From the NCBI GenBank assembly GCA_009599575.1, contig VWND01000026.1, positions 124,001 through 188,000 on the forward strand: a stretch of 64,000 bases of DNA. The letters are read 5' to 3'. The position numbers and the translations under genes were made by a program. Position 1 is the first letter of the stretch, and each line of letters begins with the position of its first letter. Under the pieces are notes generated by a model. It was not told where the DNA came from. It saw only the letters and a program-made list of their open reading frames with translations, and searched no databases. Origin of the DNA: Blumeriella jaapii. Lineage: Eukaryota > Ascomycota > Leotiomycetes > Helotiales > Drepanopezizaceae. Shown here in pieces: positions 23,300 through 36,279 of the stretch.

Positions 23300-26200
23300 T
23301 TTGGTTTCTAAAGGCGATTGATTTTTTTATGCGTATATTTCCGTGTATAACGTGCGTTACGCTTTCGAAATAACGTGCGGTTTTTTCCGCTTTTAATCGT
23401 AAATTATAATTGTTTTTTTCGTTTTCGGTCGTGAATTATAGCTGTTTTGCTATTTTGTTTTTTTTATTTTCGGTAGCGTTTCGTATTTTTGTTAAAAAGG
23501 TCTTTTTTTTTAAAATAGCCGCTATTTTTCTGTTTAACTTTTTTTTTTTTTTTTTTATTTTTATTTTTTCGTTAGTTTTTTTCTATTTCGATTAATTATT
23601 TTTCGCCGCGTTCGCCGCGAATTTTTAAAATGTTTTTGATTTTTATTTGTTTTCGGTGCGTCCGTTTAATTTTACGCGAAAATATTACAGCGGACTTTTT
23701 GCTTTTTTGCGTTTTCGAGCTTTTTAGCGTGAAATGCAACCGCTGCAAAGCTTCGCATATTTAATGCTTTTTTATAAATTTTTTAAATTTTTATTCGAAT
23801 TCGCTTTTAATTAGCTATAGGTTTTTGCCGTATACGCTATCGAAGCGCAAATTTTTTTCGCGGGTTTTAACGATTTTATAAATCGTTTCGATACTGCTAT
23901 CGCTGTTACCGCTTTTTTTTCTTTTGCTGCCGAAGTTAAAGCTTTTGCTAAAACTTTTATCGATTTTATTATTTACGACGCTTATATAAATCGTTTAAAA
24001 AAAAGTAACGCTTCGGCTTTTATAATAGTCGGAAGTCGTGCGAATCGCGCCGCGGCTCGGATTGCTGCTGCTGCTGCTGCTGCGCCCGTTTCTGCCGGTT
24101 TGGCGGCTGCTGCTGTTTTGAAAGCTTTGACTGCGCCGGCTCTTTTATTTAACGACGCTAATATAAAACGTATTTTTCGACGTTTCGAAAACGTCGCTCG
24201 GATTTATTTTGACCAGTTAAATTAAATTTTGAATTTTTACGAAAATATCGTAATTGTAATTTAAAATTCGATTACGGCTATTATAAAAGCTTTAATTAGG
24301 ATAAATCGAATATTCTGCGAATTCGTTTAATATTAATTTTTTTTAGCTTGCTATTGCTTTTAAATTTAAAAAAAATAACGATAACGATAAAAAAAAAAAT
24401 AACGATAAAAATAAATTAGTTTAGCGGCGGTTTTTAAGGTTTTTTAAATGTTTTTTTTTTTTTTTTTTTTTTGTTTTTACGGCGCGTATTCGTTATTGCT
24501 CCGTTGCTATTATTTATCGTATTTTTTAAGTATTTTTTTACAATTTTTTTTGCGTTCGTAAAATAGTTTTTTGGCTTTTAAGAGTTTTCGTTTGGTAAAT
24601 AGCTTTTTTATCGTATTAAATAATATCGGCTTTTTTTTGTATTTTTGTAAATTTGTATTAATTTGATTTTATATTTTTCGGGTTTTTGAAATTTTATTAT
24701 ATTATTTTTCGGCTCGGTATCGTTCCGATTCTGCTAAGATTCTAATAGAAAAACGTGGAAGGTATCGTGAATACGATATTAAAAAAGAAGCTCGAATTAG
24801 TAAGCTTGGCCGTGCTCGTATATAATTCGCTTAATTTTAAAAGGCTTTAGATATTTATTTAAAAGCTTTCGAAAAGATCGCAATTGTCGAAGGTTTTTGG
24901 TCGATAATAATATTTTGTCGTTTATTTGAAATTTAGTTTTTTTATATTTAGCGTCGTAAAACTTTTTATAATTCGCGTTGGCTTTTTTTAGCTTTTTATT
25001 AAATATTTTTTTTTTTTTTTTTTATAATATTTTAATTTGTTTTTCCGCTGACGATACTTTTTTTTTTACGACGTCGCTTTCGACGTTGCTGCCAAGTTTT
25101 AAATAAAAGCCGTATAATATGCGAAAAAAAATAAAATTCGTAAAAGCGTGTATCGAATTATTATACGTAAATTCGGCTAAAGCAAATTTCGTAGCTTAAT
25201 CGTTTTGTCGATAATCGCAATACGTGCGAAAATAAAATTTTAAAATTTAATTTTAACGTTTCGTTTGGCTATCGGTTTAAAAATGGAAAGCGGTGTTTAA
25301 TCGACGTCGTATTTATAAATAAAATATTATTAAAAATCAAAATTTATTAATAAAAACTAATCTTTTGTTTATAATAATTTTTTTAAAGCAGCTAAAATTT
25401 TTGTAAACGTATTATATAAATATCTTAGCCAAATCTGAAGCTGAAATCGTTTTTTATATCGGTATATATTTCGACAGTTTCGTATATCGGTTTATTATAA
25501 CGAGTATCGAATCGTAAATACAATTTCGTTTTTTGCTAAAAAATAAATTTGTAATAAAATTTATAGTTATTTTTTTTTAAAGTTTCGTAAAAATCGAAAA
25601 AAAGATTAATTCGCTATAGGGTCGGTGCTTTTTAAGCTTGCCTTTTTGGTATTTTTCATACGTATTAACGTAACGTTTTACGTCGCTTCGTAAACCAGGC
25701 CAAAAATACTTTTTTTCGACCAGTTTTAGCGTTCGCCGAAAGTTTTAATAGCCGGCGGTCGGATCGTCGTAATTAATTTTTAATATTTCGTTTTTAATAA
25801 CGTTTTTATTCGAAATATACGTACGTTTTTTATAACGTAATAATTTATTTTGGCTTATACGCCAATGTTTTTCGAATCCGGCTCGATTGCTTTGCGAAGC
25901 CGATTCGTACGTTTTTTATAATATAAAAAAATCAGATTTTTGCAATTTAAAAATAGTTTTATAAATCGGTTTTGTTAATTCGTTATTAGCCGTTTCGGAT
26001 TATAATAATATAGCGGCTACGCTTCGTGGTATATATTATTTGCAATTAATAATATTAGCAAAAAATAATCCGGCGAAAAAGCTTTTTATTTGATTTTTTC
26101 CCGTTTGTTTTTTATTTTCTAATTCCGTTAATAAAGGTTTCGAATATTTATCGGCGCGAAATAATTTATGCTCCGATTTTAAACGTATTTTTATTACGGA

Positions 26201-29200
26201 AAACATTTTAAAATTTTTTAAATAAGCTAATTTTAGCTTATAATACAGCGTAAGCAATTATTCGTTATTTTTTTTTAAATTTTTTTTTAAATTTGGCCGG
26301 CGGAAAAAACTATTCGTCGGATTAAAAACTTTCGTTTTATATTCGATTGCAAAATCGTATTTAGCTAGCTCGTCGGTTTATTTCGCTTAGCGTTCGTTTA
26401 AACGTTTTTTCGTAAAAAAATATTTCAGATTATAATAATTTATACGTATAATAATAACGTTAAAAACGTTACGTAAATATTGGCTTTATTGTTTAAAAGC
26501 GTAAATTATAGCTATTAGCTTAGCGTCGTAGACTTTGTATTTTTATTTTATAAAAAAAAGCTTTTTCGAATAATATACGATAGGATGCCAACGTGCTTTC
26601 GCATTTTCCTCGAATAATTAAAATAATATTCCGTTTATAACGAATTTCGAAGCGTCTGTTTCGATTTGGATTTTTAATCGAAGGTCGAAGTAGCGTAGAA
26701 TCGATGCTTGGCAAAACTTTTTTTTTAAAAGTAAAAAAGCGAGCTTCGCTTCGAATAGAAAACGAAAAGGGCCCGATATTTTTTTTCGTTGTATTTTTTT
26801 TAAAAAATTTATAATAAATCGGCAAAGCTTAGCGTAATTTTTAATAAAACGTTTATAAAAATTAATAAAACCTAAAAACATTTGAATATTTCGCCACGTA
26901 ATAAAAGGGGGCCATTTCCGAATATTATTTATTTTTTTTGGGTTTATTTTAATTTTCGTAAAAATAATAACGAAATTTAGAAATTTAATCGTATTCGTAT
27001 CGAAAGTATATTTTTTCAGATTTTCGTAAAGTTTGTTAGTACGAAGTTTTTCGAAAACTTTTTTTATCGCGTTTATATAATTGTCGGAGTTTTCGGAAAA
27101 TATTAAAATATCGTCGAAGTAAATTATATACGTAATATTTATTAAACCGATTAAAGTTTGATTAATATACGCTTAAAAAATCGCTGATGCGTTCGAAAGG
27201 CCGAAAAGTAATACGCAGTATTCGAAATGTCCGTAACGAATGCGAAACGCAATTTTCCATTTATTTCTTTTTTTTATTCGAAAACGGTGATACGCCTAAA
27301 TAAGATTTAGCTTAGTAAATATTTTAGTTTTTTTAAACGATTTAAAGTTTCGCTTATAAAAAATAAAAAAATTCGATTTTTAACCGTAACTGCGTTTAAA
27401 CTTTTATAATCGACGCATAATCGTAAACTTTCGTTTTTTTTCGGTATAAATATTATCGGTACGCTAATAGAATTAATAAATTTTTTTATTTAACTTTTTT
27501 TTAAGCTCGAATCGAAATATTCGCGCAATTCGGTAAGTTCAGATTCCGACAAAAAGTAAATTGGTTTTTAAAAAGGGTTTTTTCTTTTCGCGAAGTTTAT
27601 TCGATATTTTATAAAATAGTAAAAAGCTAAGATAACCGCGGCGATATCGTTAAATACGTCGGCGTAGTCGTCGTATTTAAAAAATAATTAATACTGTTTT
27701 TTAATAGCTTTTTTTAAAACGATACAAAACGCTTGCTTTTTTTTGGATTTTTTTTTAAAACGTTTGATTATAACGAAATTAAATTGTAAGCGTTCGATTG
27801 GATATCGCCACGATTTAGTTCGAAAATTTATAACGGGGTCGATATTTCGCAATTAAAAAAATTTTAAAATAAATAAAACTTTTGAAATATTTATATCGTA
27901 AACTACGAAATCGTTTTATATTTTTTTAATTATTTTATAATTATTAATAGCGCGAATAAATTGCGTATGCGTGCCGTAAATAGTTACTTTTTTTTTTTTA
28001 ATCGTAAATAAGTTAATACGTTTTTGAATTGATTTTTATTTATATTTAATTAATAACTTTTGGATTACGCAGTTTTTTTCCGCGCCGCAGTCGATAAAAG
28101 CTCGTTTTATACGTATTTCGCTTTTGACTTTTTTAATTTCGATTGAAATTATTATTTTTTGCTTTTTTTTTTCGTTCGATTTTATTGGCAGCGACGAAAT
28201 TAAAATCGAGCGAAAGCTTTTTCCGAATTTTTAAATTTATTAGCTTCGGAGCAATTTAAAATTATATATTTTTTTTTATTGTATTTATAATATTCGACTT
28301 TTGGACAATTGGCTATACGATGCTTTTTTTTTTGACAGCGATTGCATTTCGAAAAGTAAAAAGAATCGTTAGAAGTTTTAAAATTCCAAAGGATTTTATT
28401 AGAATTATTATTTTTTCGCTTTCGTTTTTTTTTTATAACGTATTTTCGAATCGAAAACGGTATATATTTGTTTTAACTTTTAAGTTTTAATCGTAAATAT
28501 AAATCTTTTTTTTTTTTTTTTTTTTTGCGTTTCGTTTCGTCGTTTATTATTTTTCGTTTCGTTGTTGATAATTTTATTAGTATTTTCGATACGACGAGCG
28601 ATTAATATTAATTTTTTATGCGAATTTATAGCTGCAGTATTGTTTTGTTTAATAATTTTTTTTCGAAAAATAAATCGGAGTTTTGCGAAAAGCATTTTTT
28701 TTCTAGTCGTATCGTTTGTTATTTGCAATTGCTATTCGAAATTATTTAAATAAACAACGAAATCGTTAATTAATTTATGTTTTTTTTGCTTCGCTTTATC
28801 GTATGAATTCAAAGCCGCGATTTTTCGATTTTCCGTATTTATTAGAAAGTTTAATATTTATTTTTTAAAATCGTTTTATATAATTCGAATATTCGTAAAA
28901 CGTCGTTCGTATTCGGTTTATTTTTTTTTTATTTTATCGTCGAAAGTTAAAACATAAGCGTTAATTTTCTTTTGATTAATACAGAATATTACTTTTTTAT
29001 TTTGGCGGAAACTTCGCTTTGCACGCCGAATAAAAGATTAAGCTTTTTTAATATTTTTTTTTCGATATATTAAAAAGTTTTTTATTTTTGGTGTTTTTCG
29101 GCTCGAATTCGCTATGTTTTTTATAAAAGATATAATATGTTTAAAAAAGATGCTAAGTCGTTTTTAATAAATATTATTATCGTAATATTTCGAAAATATT

Positions 29201-29815
29201 TTATAATAATCGCCGGCTTAAATTATTTTTTGTTTTTTTTCAGTTGGGACGGTATTAAAAGATATAAAAACTTTTTTTTCGATATTTTCGAAAGCGTTAA
29301 ATTTTTGTTGAAATTATTTAATTTCTTTTCGGAATTCGTTTCGGCGTTTTTTGGTTTTTTCGAATTTTTTGATTATTTCGTGGATTTTTTTTTTAATTTT
29401 TTTTTGTTTTATTTTAGCTCGTATTTTTTTTACTTTTTTACGTTTATCGTTTTTTTTTTGTTCGGCGCGGATTCGTTTATTAGCCAAATGAATTAAAGTT
29501 TCGGTAAAAGGTTTTTTCGAATCGCTTTAAGCGTGGCCTTTTTTAATGATTTTTTCGATAAAAAAAGTTAGGAAATCGTCGCGCTTTAATAATAGGATAT
29601 TTTCGATTTTTAATAAAACTAATAATATCAAAAGAAACGATAATACGGAGTTTTTCTAAGCAGCCGAAAATACTGGGTTTTTTTAAATAGCTGAAAATGC
29701 TTGTTTTCTGCGAATGCGAAAAATTATAATATCGATAATAACGATGTAAATGTAATAGTATAATAGAAGATTGTTTTAGTAATATCGAACTGCCGTTCCG
29801 GTAAATAAAAAAATC
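23300..29815 (-). pseudogene. A3 gag-pol (broken), with intact gag zinc knuckle
   Basis: On the minus strand, Lys-rich gag spans about 28,400-29,500 (for example IENTNKIINNETKNN). An intact CX2CX4HX4C zinc knuckle lies at 28,305-28,346 (CNRCQKKKHRIANC), which would bind element RNA. The protease motif IDCGAEKN is at about 28,070-28,100. RT has YFDD at 27,110-27,121. RNase H lies in 26,500-26,881 (FLGFINFYKRFIKNY, then IQIETDASKF with its catalytic Asp retained). Integrase is at about 25,600-26,000, chromodomain at about 24,520-24,670, and the C-terminal extension at about 23,600-24,500. The Phe-rich plus-strand frames at 23,410-23,595 and 29,137-29,496 are shadows. Confidence 0.88.
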
Positions 29816-29819
29816 AAAA

Positions 29820-30231
29820 TGTAAAAATTGAAAAGTAAGGAAATATTAATTCAGATAATAAAGCTTAGATAAAATTGGGTTGATAATCAGACTGATTTTT
29901 ACTTTTTATATTTTTAGTAAAAAGCGTATATAAATACAAAAGGAGGGTGGAGCTTTCGAAAAAAGTATTTTTCAGAAAACCAGGCGAATTCTATTTAATA
30001 TGCTTTTTCAGCCTTTATCCCGACCTTTTCTTATCTTTTTTAATATAATTTTAATAATTGGTTTTTTAGCAATTATTCTTATAAAATGTTTTATTTAAAT
30101 GTTATTTCCAGCTCTTATAGTATTATCCGGCCCTTACGGCCTATCCGCAGAAAATGCTATTCGAGGGTTGGTAGGAGGCAGAGGGTCTTGGCGGATCACC
30201 TGATTTATACACGTGATGTTGGTTCCTGACA
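29820..30231 (-). repeat. 5' LTR of A3
   Basis: This 412-bp LTR pairs with 22,868-23,280. It is the least mutated family-A LTR end here: the outer end is CCTGACA and the inner end TGTAAAAATTG on the plus strand. Confidence 0.92.
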
Positions 30232-30236
30232 GCTCG

Positions 30237-33010
30237 TTACTGGCGGCTTTAGAAAACACGTGTTCGAGATTTTTATATTCCGGAAAAAAAAATTCGAAAA
30301 AAAGTTTATTCGAAGTTAGCTTTGCTAAGCTAATTAAAAAAATCGAAATCGATATTTTATTAGTTTTGAAACGTTCGAAAAAACTATAAAATTAAATCTT
30401 AAAAAAAGTGTTATACGTAAAATCGTTTAATATTTTATCGATTTCGTACAAAAAAATTAAAAACATTTTAATTGCTTTTTTTTTAAAAATCAGCTTAAAA
30501 GCGTATATAATAATTTGGCAAATAGAAATTAAATAAACAGTAAATTAAAAGATTCGTTTTCGAACTAATCGTTTAAAAGATTTAAAAAGTGGCTTATTTA
30601 AATTATCGATTATATTAAGCTGAAAAGCTATCGCGGCGAAAGCTTTTCTTCGGTTTTTAATATAATTATTTTTCGTAAAACGAAAAAGTTGTTTTAACGA
30701 AAAAAAAAAAGAAAAAAAAAAATAATAAAAAAAAAATCGTTAGCCTGGAAAAATAATATAATTTCTTATATTATCCTACTAGCGTCGCTATCGAAATTGA
30801 CACCGCGAATAAAATTCGACTTTTTCGCGCTTCGCACAGCGTCGTAAATCTGCCATAATTAATCAAAATTTTTGTTACGTTTTACAGCGTCGTTTTAATA
30901 GCGAAATTAAATCTTTCGAAAATGCAAATAAAAAATTTTAATACAACGAGCGTAAAAAACTGTAAGAGGGTAAAACTTCGGCTAATAAAACTTGCGTTTA
31001 TTATAATTTAATAAAACTTAATATTCGGCCAACCAAGCTTTTTTTAAAATTATATTATAATTTCCGAAATTAATAATTAAAAAAAAAATAAACGATTGTA
31101 TTCGATTATTAATAATAAAATTGAAAAACGTAAAATATATAATTAAATAGCCACGAGTTTTATTATACTTTTTTACAGAAAAAAAAGCCGGAAAAAATTA
31201 AATTAAAAGTTTAAAAAAAAAAAAAAGGATTTAATCAGCGCCGAATCGATTAACGCATAACCGTTCGCTTTAAAATCGGCGAACGCTTTCATTTTGTACG
31301 AAAAGCTATTTTTAATAAATATAACGGGGATTATTAATAAATCGCTATTAAAAAGCTTTCGAACGTTAAAATAACGTATATCGCATAATACGCTTAAAAA
31401 AAAAACTTTGCTTAGGCTTAAGCGTTTTTCCGATTAACGGAAAAGCTTTCGATTTTCTCGTATGCGTTTTGGAAATCTTTTGAAAAAAGGTTTTCGTTTT
31501 TATTATTATTATCGGAAAGCGAATTTTCGGCCGGTTCGACCTCGTTTACATTTATTAGCCTGAGAGAGCCTTTGGGTAGAACCGAAGGTCGGCTCGTAAA
31601 AAATCGTGTAAATTGGCCTTTTTAAACTTTCTGATATAAAATGAAAAACAAGCGTTGTCGTTAGTCCGATCGAAAAAAAAGAACGCTAGGAAAAGCGTTT
31701 TGGCGTGGAAAAAAAAAAAAAAAACAAAAGGCTAAGAAAAAGCTTGTAAAGTATTAAAACGACTTTCGTACGTACGATTTGATTCGTAATACGCTTTGGT
31801 TAAAAACTTATTATTTTGATAAATGGTAAACTTGATTAAAAAGCGATTCGCGTATAAAATTCGTTTAGTTAATTAATTTTGTTTTTTTTAACGAACGGCG
31901 GTAAACTAATTTTTGAAAATCGTTATACGCGCTTATTTTAAATACAGCTTTTTTCGTAAACGCTTTAGTATTTTATCGCGAAAAGCGTTCCGAAGCTGTT
32001 TGTTAGTTCGTATTTAAATATTCGCTGCGAAAATGGAAAATCGCAAATAAAAGCGCTAAAAGTCGTCGTGCGTATTTATTACAAGCATTTTAAATTCGTT
32101 TTCCGCTTTCTGAACGTTTAAAAAATCGGTCAGAAAATCGGCGATTTTTTTTATTAATTTTTCGGGAAATATAAAATCGAAACGGTTTAAAATACGCGGG
32201 GTCAGAAACTTTTTTATTACGCTTTCGGTTTAATCGAATATATAATTTTTGCGAAATCGATCGCTAGCAAAATAATCGTAATAAAATTCGAAATTGTCGA
32301 AAACTTTAATTTTTTAATAGCGTGTTTTGTAATTTTCGCTATTATTTAATTTAAATTCAAAATTCGAAACGCGTTTTATACGAGCTAGTCGAAAATCAAT
32401 AAATAAATAGGAATTATAACGTTTAAAAAGCGCGCTAAAATCTTGGCCGTTATAAAAAGATTTAAAAAAAGTTCGCGAAAAGCGTGAAAATTGATTTGCA
32501 GCGTTTATTAGTTAAAATAAAACGTTGCGAAAAAAGAAAAAAGCGGCAGATTCGCGACTGGCAAAAACACGTTCGATAAATTCTATTAAACGCTCTGATT
32601 AAAAAGTCTGTCGCAGTCGTATAATTTTCAAAAATTGTCGTTCACGCTTTTGCGCTTTTTTTAATTAATTTTGCAAAAGTTTCAACTAAATGCTTTTAGC
32701 GCTAGGCTACAAAAAAAAAATGGCAGGCGAAATAATTAACGCTTTGTTTTTTTTTTTTTTGTTTTTTTTTTCTCGGGGAAAAAACTGTTTTTTAAAAAAA
32801 AAAGCTTCTGGGAGAAGCTGCTTTTTTGCTAATTGAAAAAAAAAGGGAAATTGAGGTGTAATAGCAGGAGCTGAAAAGCTTTGCTAAGGGGAAGATCGTT
32901 GAACAAAAGCCATTTTTCGTAAAATGCGGAAATAAGCTTTTTTACGACCGGTCGATCATTTTGATATAATTCGTAAGAAATTCGAAAAAAAAAATAGTTT
33001 ACGCCGTCGT
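30237..33010 (-). pseudogene. B2 gag and protease (broken)
   Basis: This is the 5' coding part of B2. On the minus strand the gag region (about 31,550-32,600) is collinear with B1 14,100-15,200 and B3 37,000-37,750. The protease active site at about 31,255-31,285 is degraded in the same way as in the other B copies. From about 30,237 to 30,700 lies the protease-RT linker. No open frame of useful length remains. The segment joins 22,867 once A3 is removed. Confidence 0.75.
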
Positions 33011-33036
33011 TAGCGTAAAAAAAAAATTATTAATAA

Positions 33037-33333
33037 TATAACGATTTAATTAATCGGAGGGCTGGGAAATTAATTAATTGGTCGCCGTGTTTATATAATA
33101 TAAGAAATAAGCTTTTGGTTTTGTAATAAAAATATTCACTTAGAATCAACAATTGCAAAAGGCAAAAGTTGCTAAAAGGAGAAAGCTTTATATATATAAA
33201 TAGTTTTTACAATTGATAGGAAGACTTATCAGAAGACCAGGGAGCTTGCAGCTATACGTAGTTGCTAGGGAGCTTGCAGCTATACGTAGTTGCTGGGGTG
33301 ACACGAGAGGTGGCAACAGAGTGAATCGTCACA
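33037..33333 (-). repeat. 5' LTR of B2 (297 bp, long type)
   Basis: This LTR has two tandem copies of the 28-bp block at about 33,239-33,296 (GGGAGCTTGCAGCTATACGT, then again). The outer end CGTCACA at 33,327-33,333 is followed by TSD TATTT. Part of an open frame at 33,213-33,521 starts inside this LTR; only its part after 33,339 is coding, and belongs to element E. Confidence 0.9.
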
Positions 33334-35969
33334 TATTTAACTTCGATTTTGCTTTTGCAATGCTACGAAATTATTTATTACTTAGGTTGCTTTGGAATCA
33401 GCTAAAATTATTATTTAAAAAATACAAACTGTTTATAAAAAAAATAATAATTCTAGGAATCCGCTACCGATCCGGTCGTGTTTTTATTAAAACTGAAAAA
33501 TCGACCGTAATTCAATTATAGCTCGTACCAATAACCTTTATTCAAATAAAGCAATTTTTAAAAGCGATCCAAATCATTCGCAATTAAATAAAAAATTTTG
33601 CCGAAATCGCCAGACCTTTAAATAAATTAACGGAATATGCTTATTAAAAATAAAAACTATCAAAAGCTATATTTTTTTCTTTTCTGAAAAATAAATGCAG
33701 CTTATTAGTAAAAAAAGCTGGCCATATTTTTTTCAAACCCGTGCAAATATATATAAATGCTTCGGCTTTTGCAAAAGAATGCTGCATACTACAAATTCAA
33801 AAAAGAAAATTCACACCGGTATTATTATTATACGATAGTTTTATATTTACGAAAATATAATAATAATATAATATTTACAAAAAAGAATTATTAATTATAA
33901 TAAAGTTTTGCAAAAAGTATGCCTATATGCTGCGTTGCGAAAAACTTTTAATATTATATATTGACCATGTATTATTTACACATTTTTTAAATTCAGAATC
34001 CATCTAGAAAAAAATATACGTCCGATGGACAGCAGAAATGCGAGCATTAAATATTTCGATTTAATATATTAAAAAAGGTCGAAATCAAATCGCTAACGCT
34101 TTATTAAAAACTATTTTTCCAAAGGAAAAATATAACGAAATTGATTTAAATTAATTCGGCGGAATAAATATAAAAAATTTTATATAGCGCTGGAAAAATA
34201 AAAAAGATAGATACGAATAATTGCTTAAAAAAATAGCTGACCCATTTATATTATTTAATAAGGAAAAAATTAAAAAAAAATCCGAAAAAATGCTCGACCT
34301 TAATACGATTATAACGCTGGCAAAAGTTTCAAAGCAAAATAAGAAATTTGTAATAGTTTTATATGCAATTAAAAGTATTAAGTATATTATAAAGCTAGAA
34401 TTCTTTTTACCGTTCGCAGGAATTGCGATTTAAAAAAATAAGCGAATTGCAAAAATGTCAGCCACGACTTTAATAAATTTACTTACAGCATATAAGATTT
34501 GTTAGTAATATGCTAACGTTGTTAATTTTTTATTAAATAACAAATATTTAAAAAGCAACGACAAAATCAAAAAAGTAATTTTGCAAAAAAAAAAAGCTAC
34601 GAAATATAAATGGAAAAACAACGTTTTATAATACTTATGAAAAAAAGAATTTAAGAAATGCTTAGTATCTAGTTAAGTATCGGAAGCCCTTAAAACTGCC
34701 TATAACCAAAATAGATACTTCGCAGCTAATATTACGACAAAAAAGCTTCGAAACGTATAATAGCCTTTAATTACTAAAGATATCAGCTTGTATATTAAAA
34801 GCTGTTTGCAATGCGCTAAATTCGGCACCGCTCAAAAGTTTTAACTATTGTTACGAATGGTAGTATCAGGTTTTTATAAAACTGCTAAAAGCTGACTTTT
34901 ACGGACTTTTCCCAGAAGTTCCTGATAAATATAAATACTTACTGATAATTATCGATTATTTTTTCCGATTTATTTAAGCGTATTTATGCTTAATATTAAA
35001 TTCGGAATAAGCAATCAAAGCTTTTACGTTATTATTCACGAATAATAGCATCCCGGTAAGCTTTTACGTTAATCCTGGAAGTTATTTCAGCGCTCGATTA
35101 AAAACGTTTGCTAAAAAGAAAAAAGTCTTCTAAACTAATTCTTTTATAGCTTTCAAAAAGTCAACAAATATAGCTGAAAAAGCTATAGATATTATGCAAC
35201 GCGCCTTAAATAAGATTGTGAAAATCTTTCCGCAAAAGCTGAAATCTGTGGTTTTTAAAGCAAATGCGAAAAAAAAATGCTTAATTTCGGATATTCAGCT
35301 TTTAATATTTATCGAGGATATTAATCGCGTGCTGCTATTAATATTGCTTTTTCAGCTTATTACGCTTAAACTATATATAATAACCTAGAAGCTGGTGGAT
35401 TTCCTGAAGAATTATAGTCGGCGGATTCAGCTGATTTTAAAAAATAAGGAAATATAATATTAAAACACCTAGCCAATCAGAAAGTTTTACAAAAAAGAAT
35501 TATTAAAACGAACGACAAAATGCAAAAACAAAAGCTAAACGATATACCAAACAATATTAACTTTTAAAAACGTTTTTGCCAGGATTTCTAGTTATATTAT
35601 ATAACCATACTGCCGCCGGGCAAAAGCTAAAGCCCAGCTGAAAAGGCTTTTTCCGTATTTTAAGCATAAAAAATAAATATTAACGATTTTATACTTTCGA
35701 ACAAATTAATAAAAAACCAATTCCTAAACACTTTTATATCGATCAATTAAAAGCTTTTTATTTTAGAACTGCGTACTTAGTTATTGAAAAAAAAAAGCGT
35801 TTACTAATATACCAGAATCTAAAAGCAGGAAAATTATAATATTCATTGCTTTTGAAACTGAAAAAAGAGTTTTTACAACGCTAAAAGGAAATTAACATAG
35901 TACCAGGAGTTTGAAGCGTGCAAATGCAATTTAAAAATCACTATTTCTTTTTAGAAAAGTTATTCCGGA
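33334..35969 (+). pseudogene. Retrotransposon E, segment 2: RT end, RNase H, integrase (broken)
   Basis: This continues the E pol frame after B2. From 33,339 the frame (NFDFAFAMLRNYLLL) directly extends the RT of 19,485. Then come FLKAIQIIRN and KNFAEIARPL (connection), VQIYINASAFA at about 33,750 (RNase H, Asp to Asn) and YVRWTAEMRALNIS at about 34,015. The integrase zinc region keeps CX2C at 34,803-34,814. The core has KADFYGLFPEVP, then LIIIDYFFRF, then VNPGSYFSA and STNIAEKAID, so D-D-E with the second Asp mutated. The order RT, RNase H, integrase is that of gypsy elements. B3 cuts it at 35,969. Confidence 0.8.
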
Positions 35970-36266
35970 TGTGACGATTCATTCTGTTGCCACCTCTCGT
36001 GTCACCCCAGCAACTACGTATAGCTGCAAGCTTTCCAGCAACTACGTATAGCTGCAAGCTCCCTGGTTTTCTGATGGGTTTTTCTATTAACTGTAAAAAC
36101 TATTTATATATATAAGACTTTTTTCTTTTAGCAATTTCTGCCTTTTGCAATTATTAATTTTAAATAAATATTTTTGTTACAGAATCAAAAGCTCGTTTTT
36201 TATATTATATAAACACGGCGATTAATTAACTGATTTTCCAGCCTTTCGATTAATTAAATCGTTACA
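35970..36266 (+). repeat. 5' LTR of B3 (297 bp, long type)
   Basis: The LTR starts TGTGACGATTC and ends CGTTACA. It has two tandem 28-bp blocks near 36,009-36,065 and a TATA-like run TATTTATATATATAAG near 36,100. Confidence 0.92.
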
Positions 36267-36279
36267 TTATTAATAACTT

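Larger units (their letters stand above)
22868..30231 (-). mobile_element. Retrotransposon A3, complete, RIP-degraded
   Basis: This is a 7,364-bp family-A element on the minus strand, nested in B2. The TSD is GCTCG at 22,863-22,867 and 30,232-30,236. The empty site is visible in B1 at about 12,795-12,805 (AAGCTAGCTCGTTATTGGCG), which proves the insertion. The LTRs are 22,868-23,280 (3') and 29,820-30,231 (5'). Confidence 0.96.
19486..33333 (-). mobile_element. Retrotransposon B2 (complete, interrupted by A3)
   Basis: This is a minus-strand family-B element with a 3' LTR at 19,486-19,782 and a 5' LTR at 33,037-33,333, both 297 bp. The flanks are CATTT (19,481-19,485) and TATTT (33,334-33,338), a 5-bp TSD with one C-to-T change. 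Subtracting A3 and one GCTCG repeat gives about 6,480 bp, the same as B3. It inserted into the RT of element E. Confidence 0.93.
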
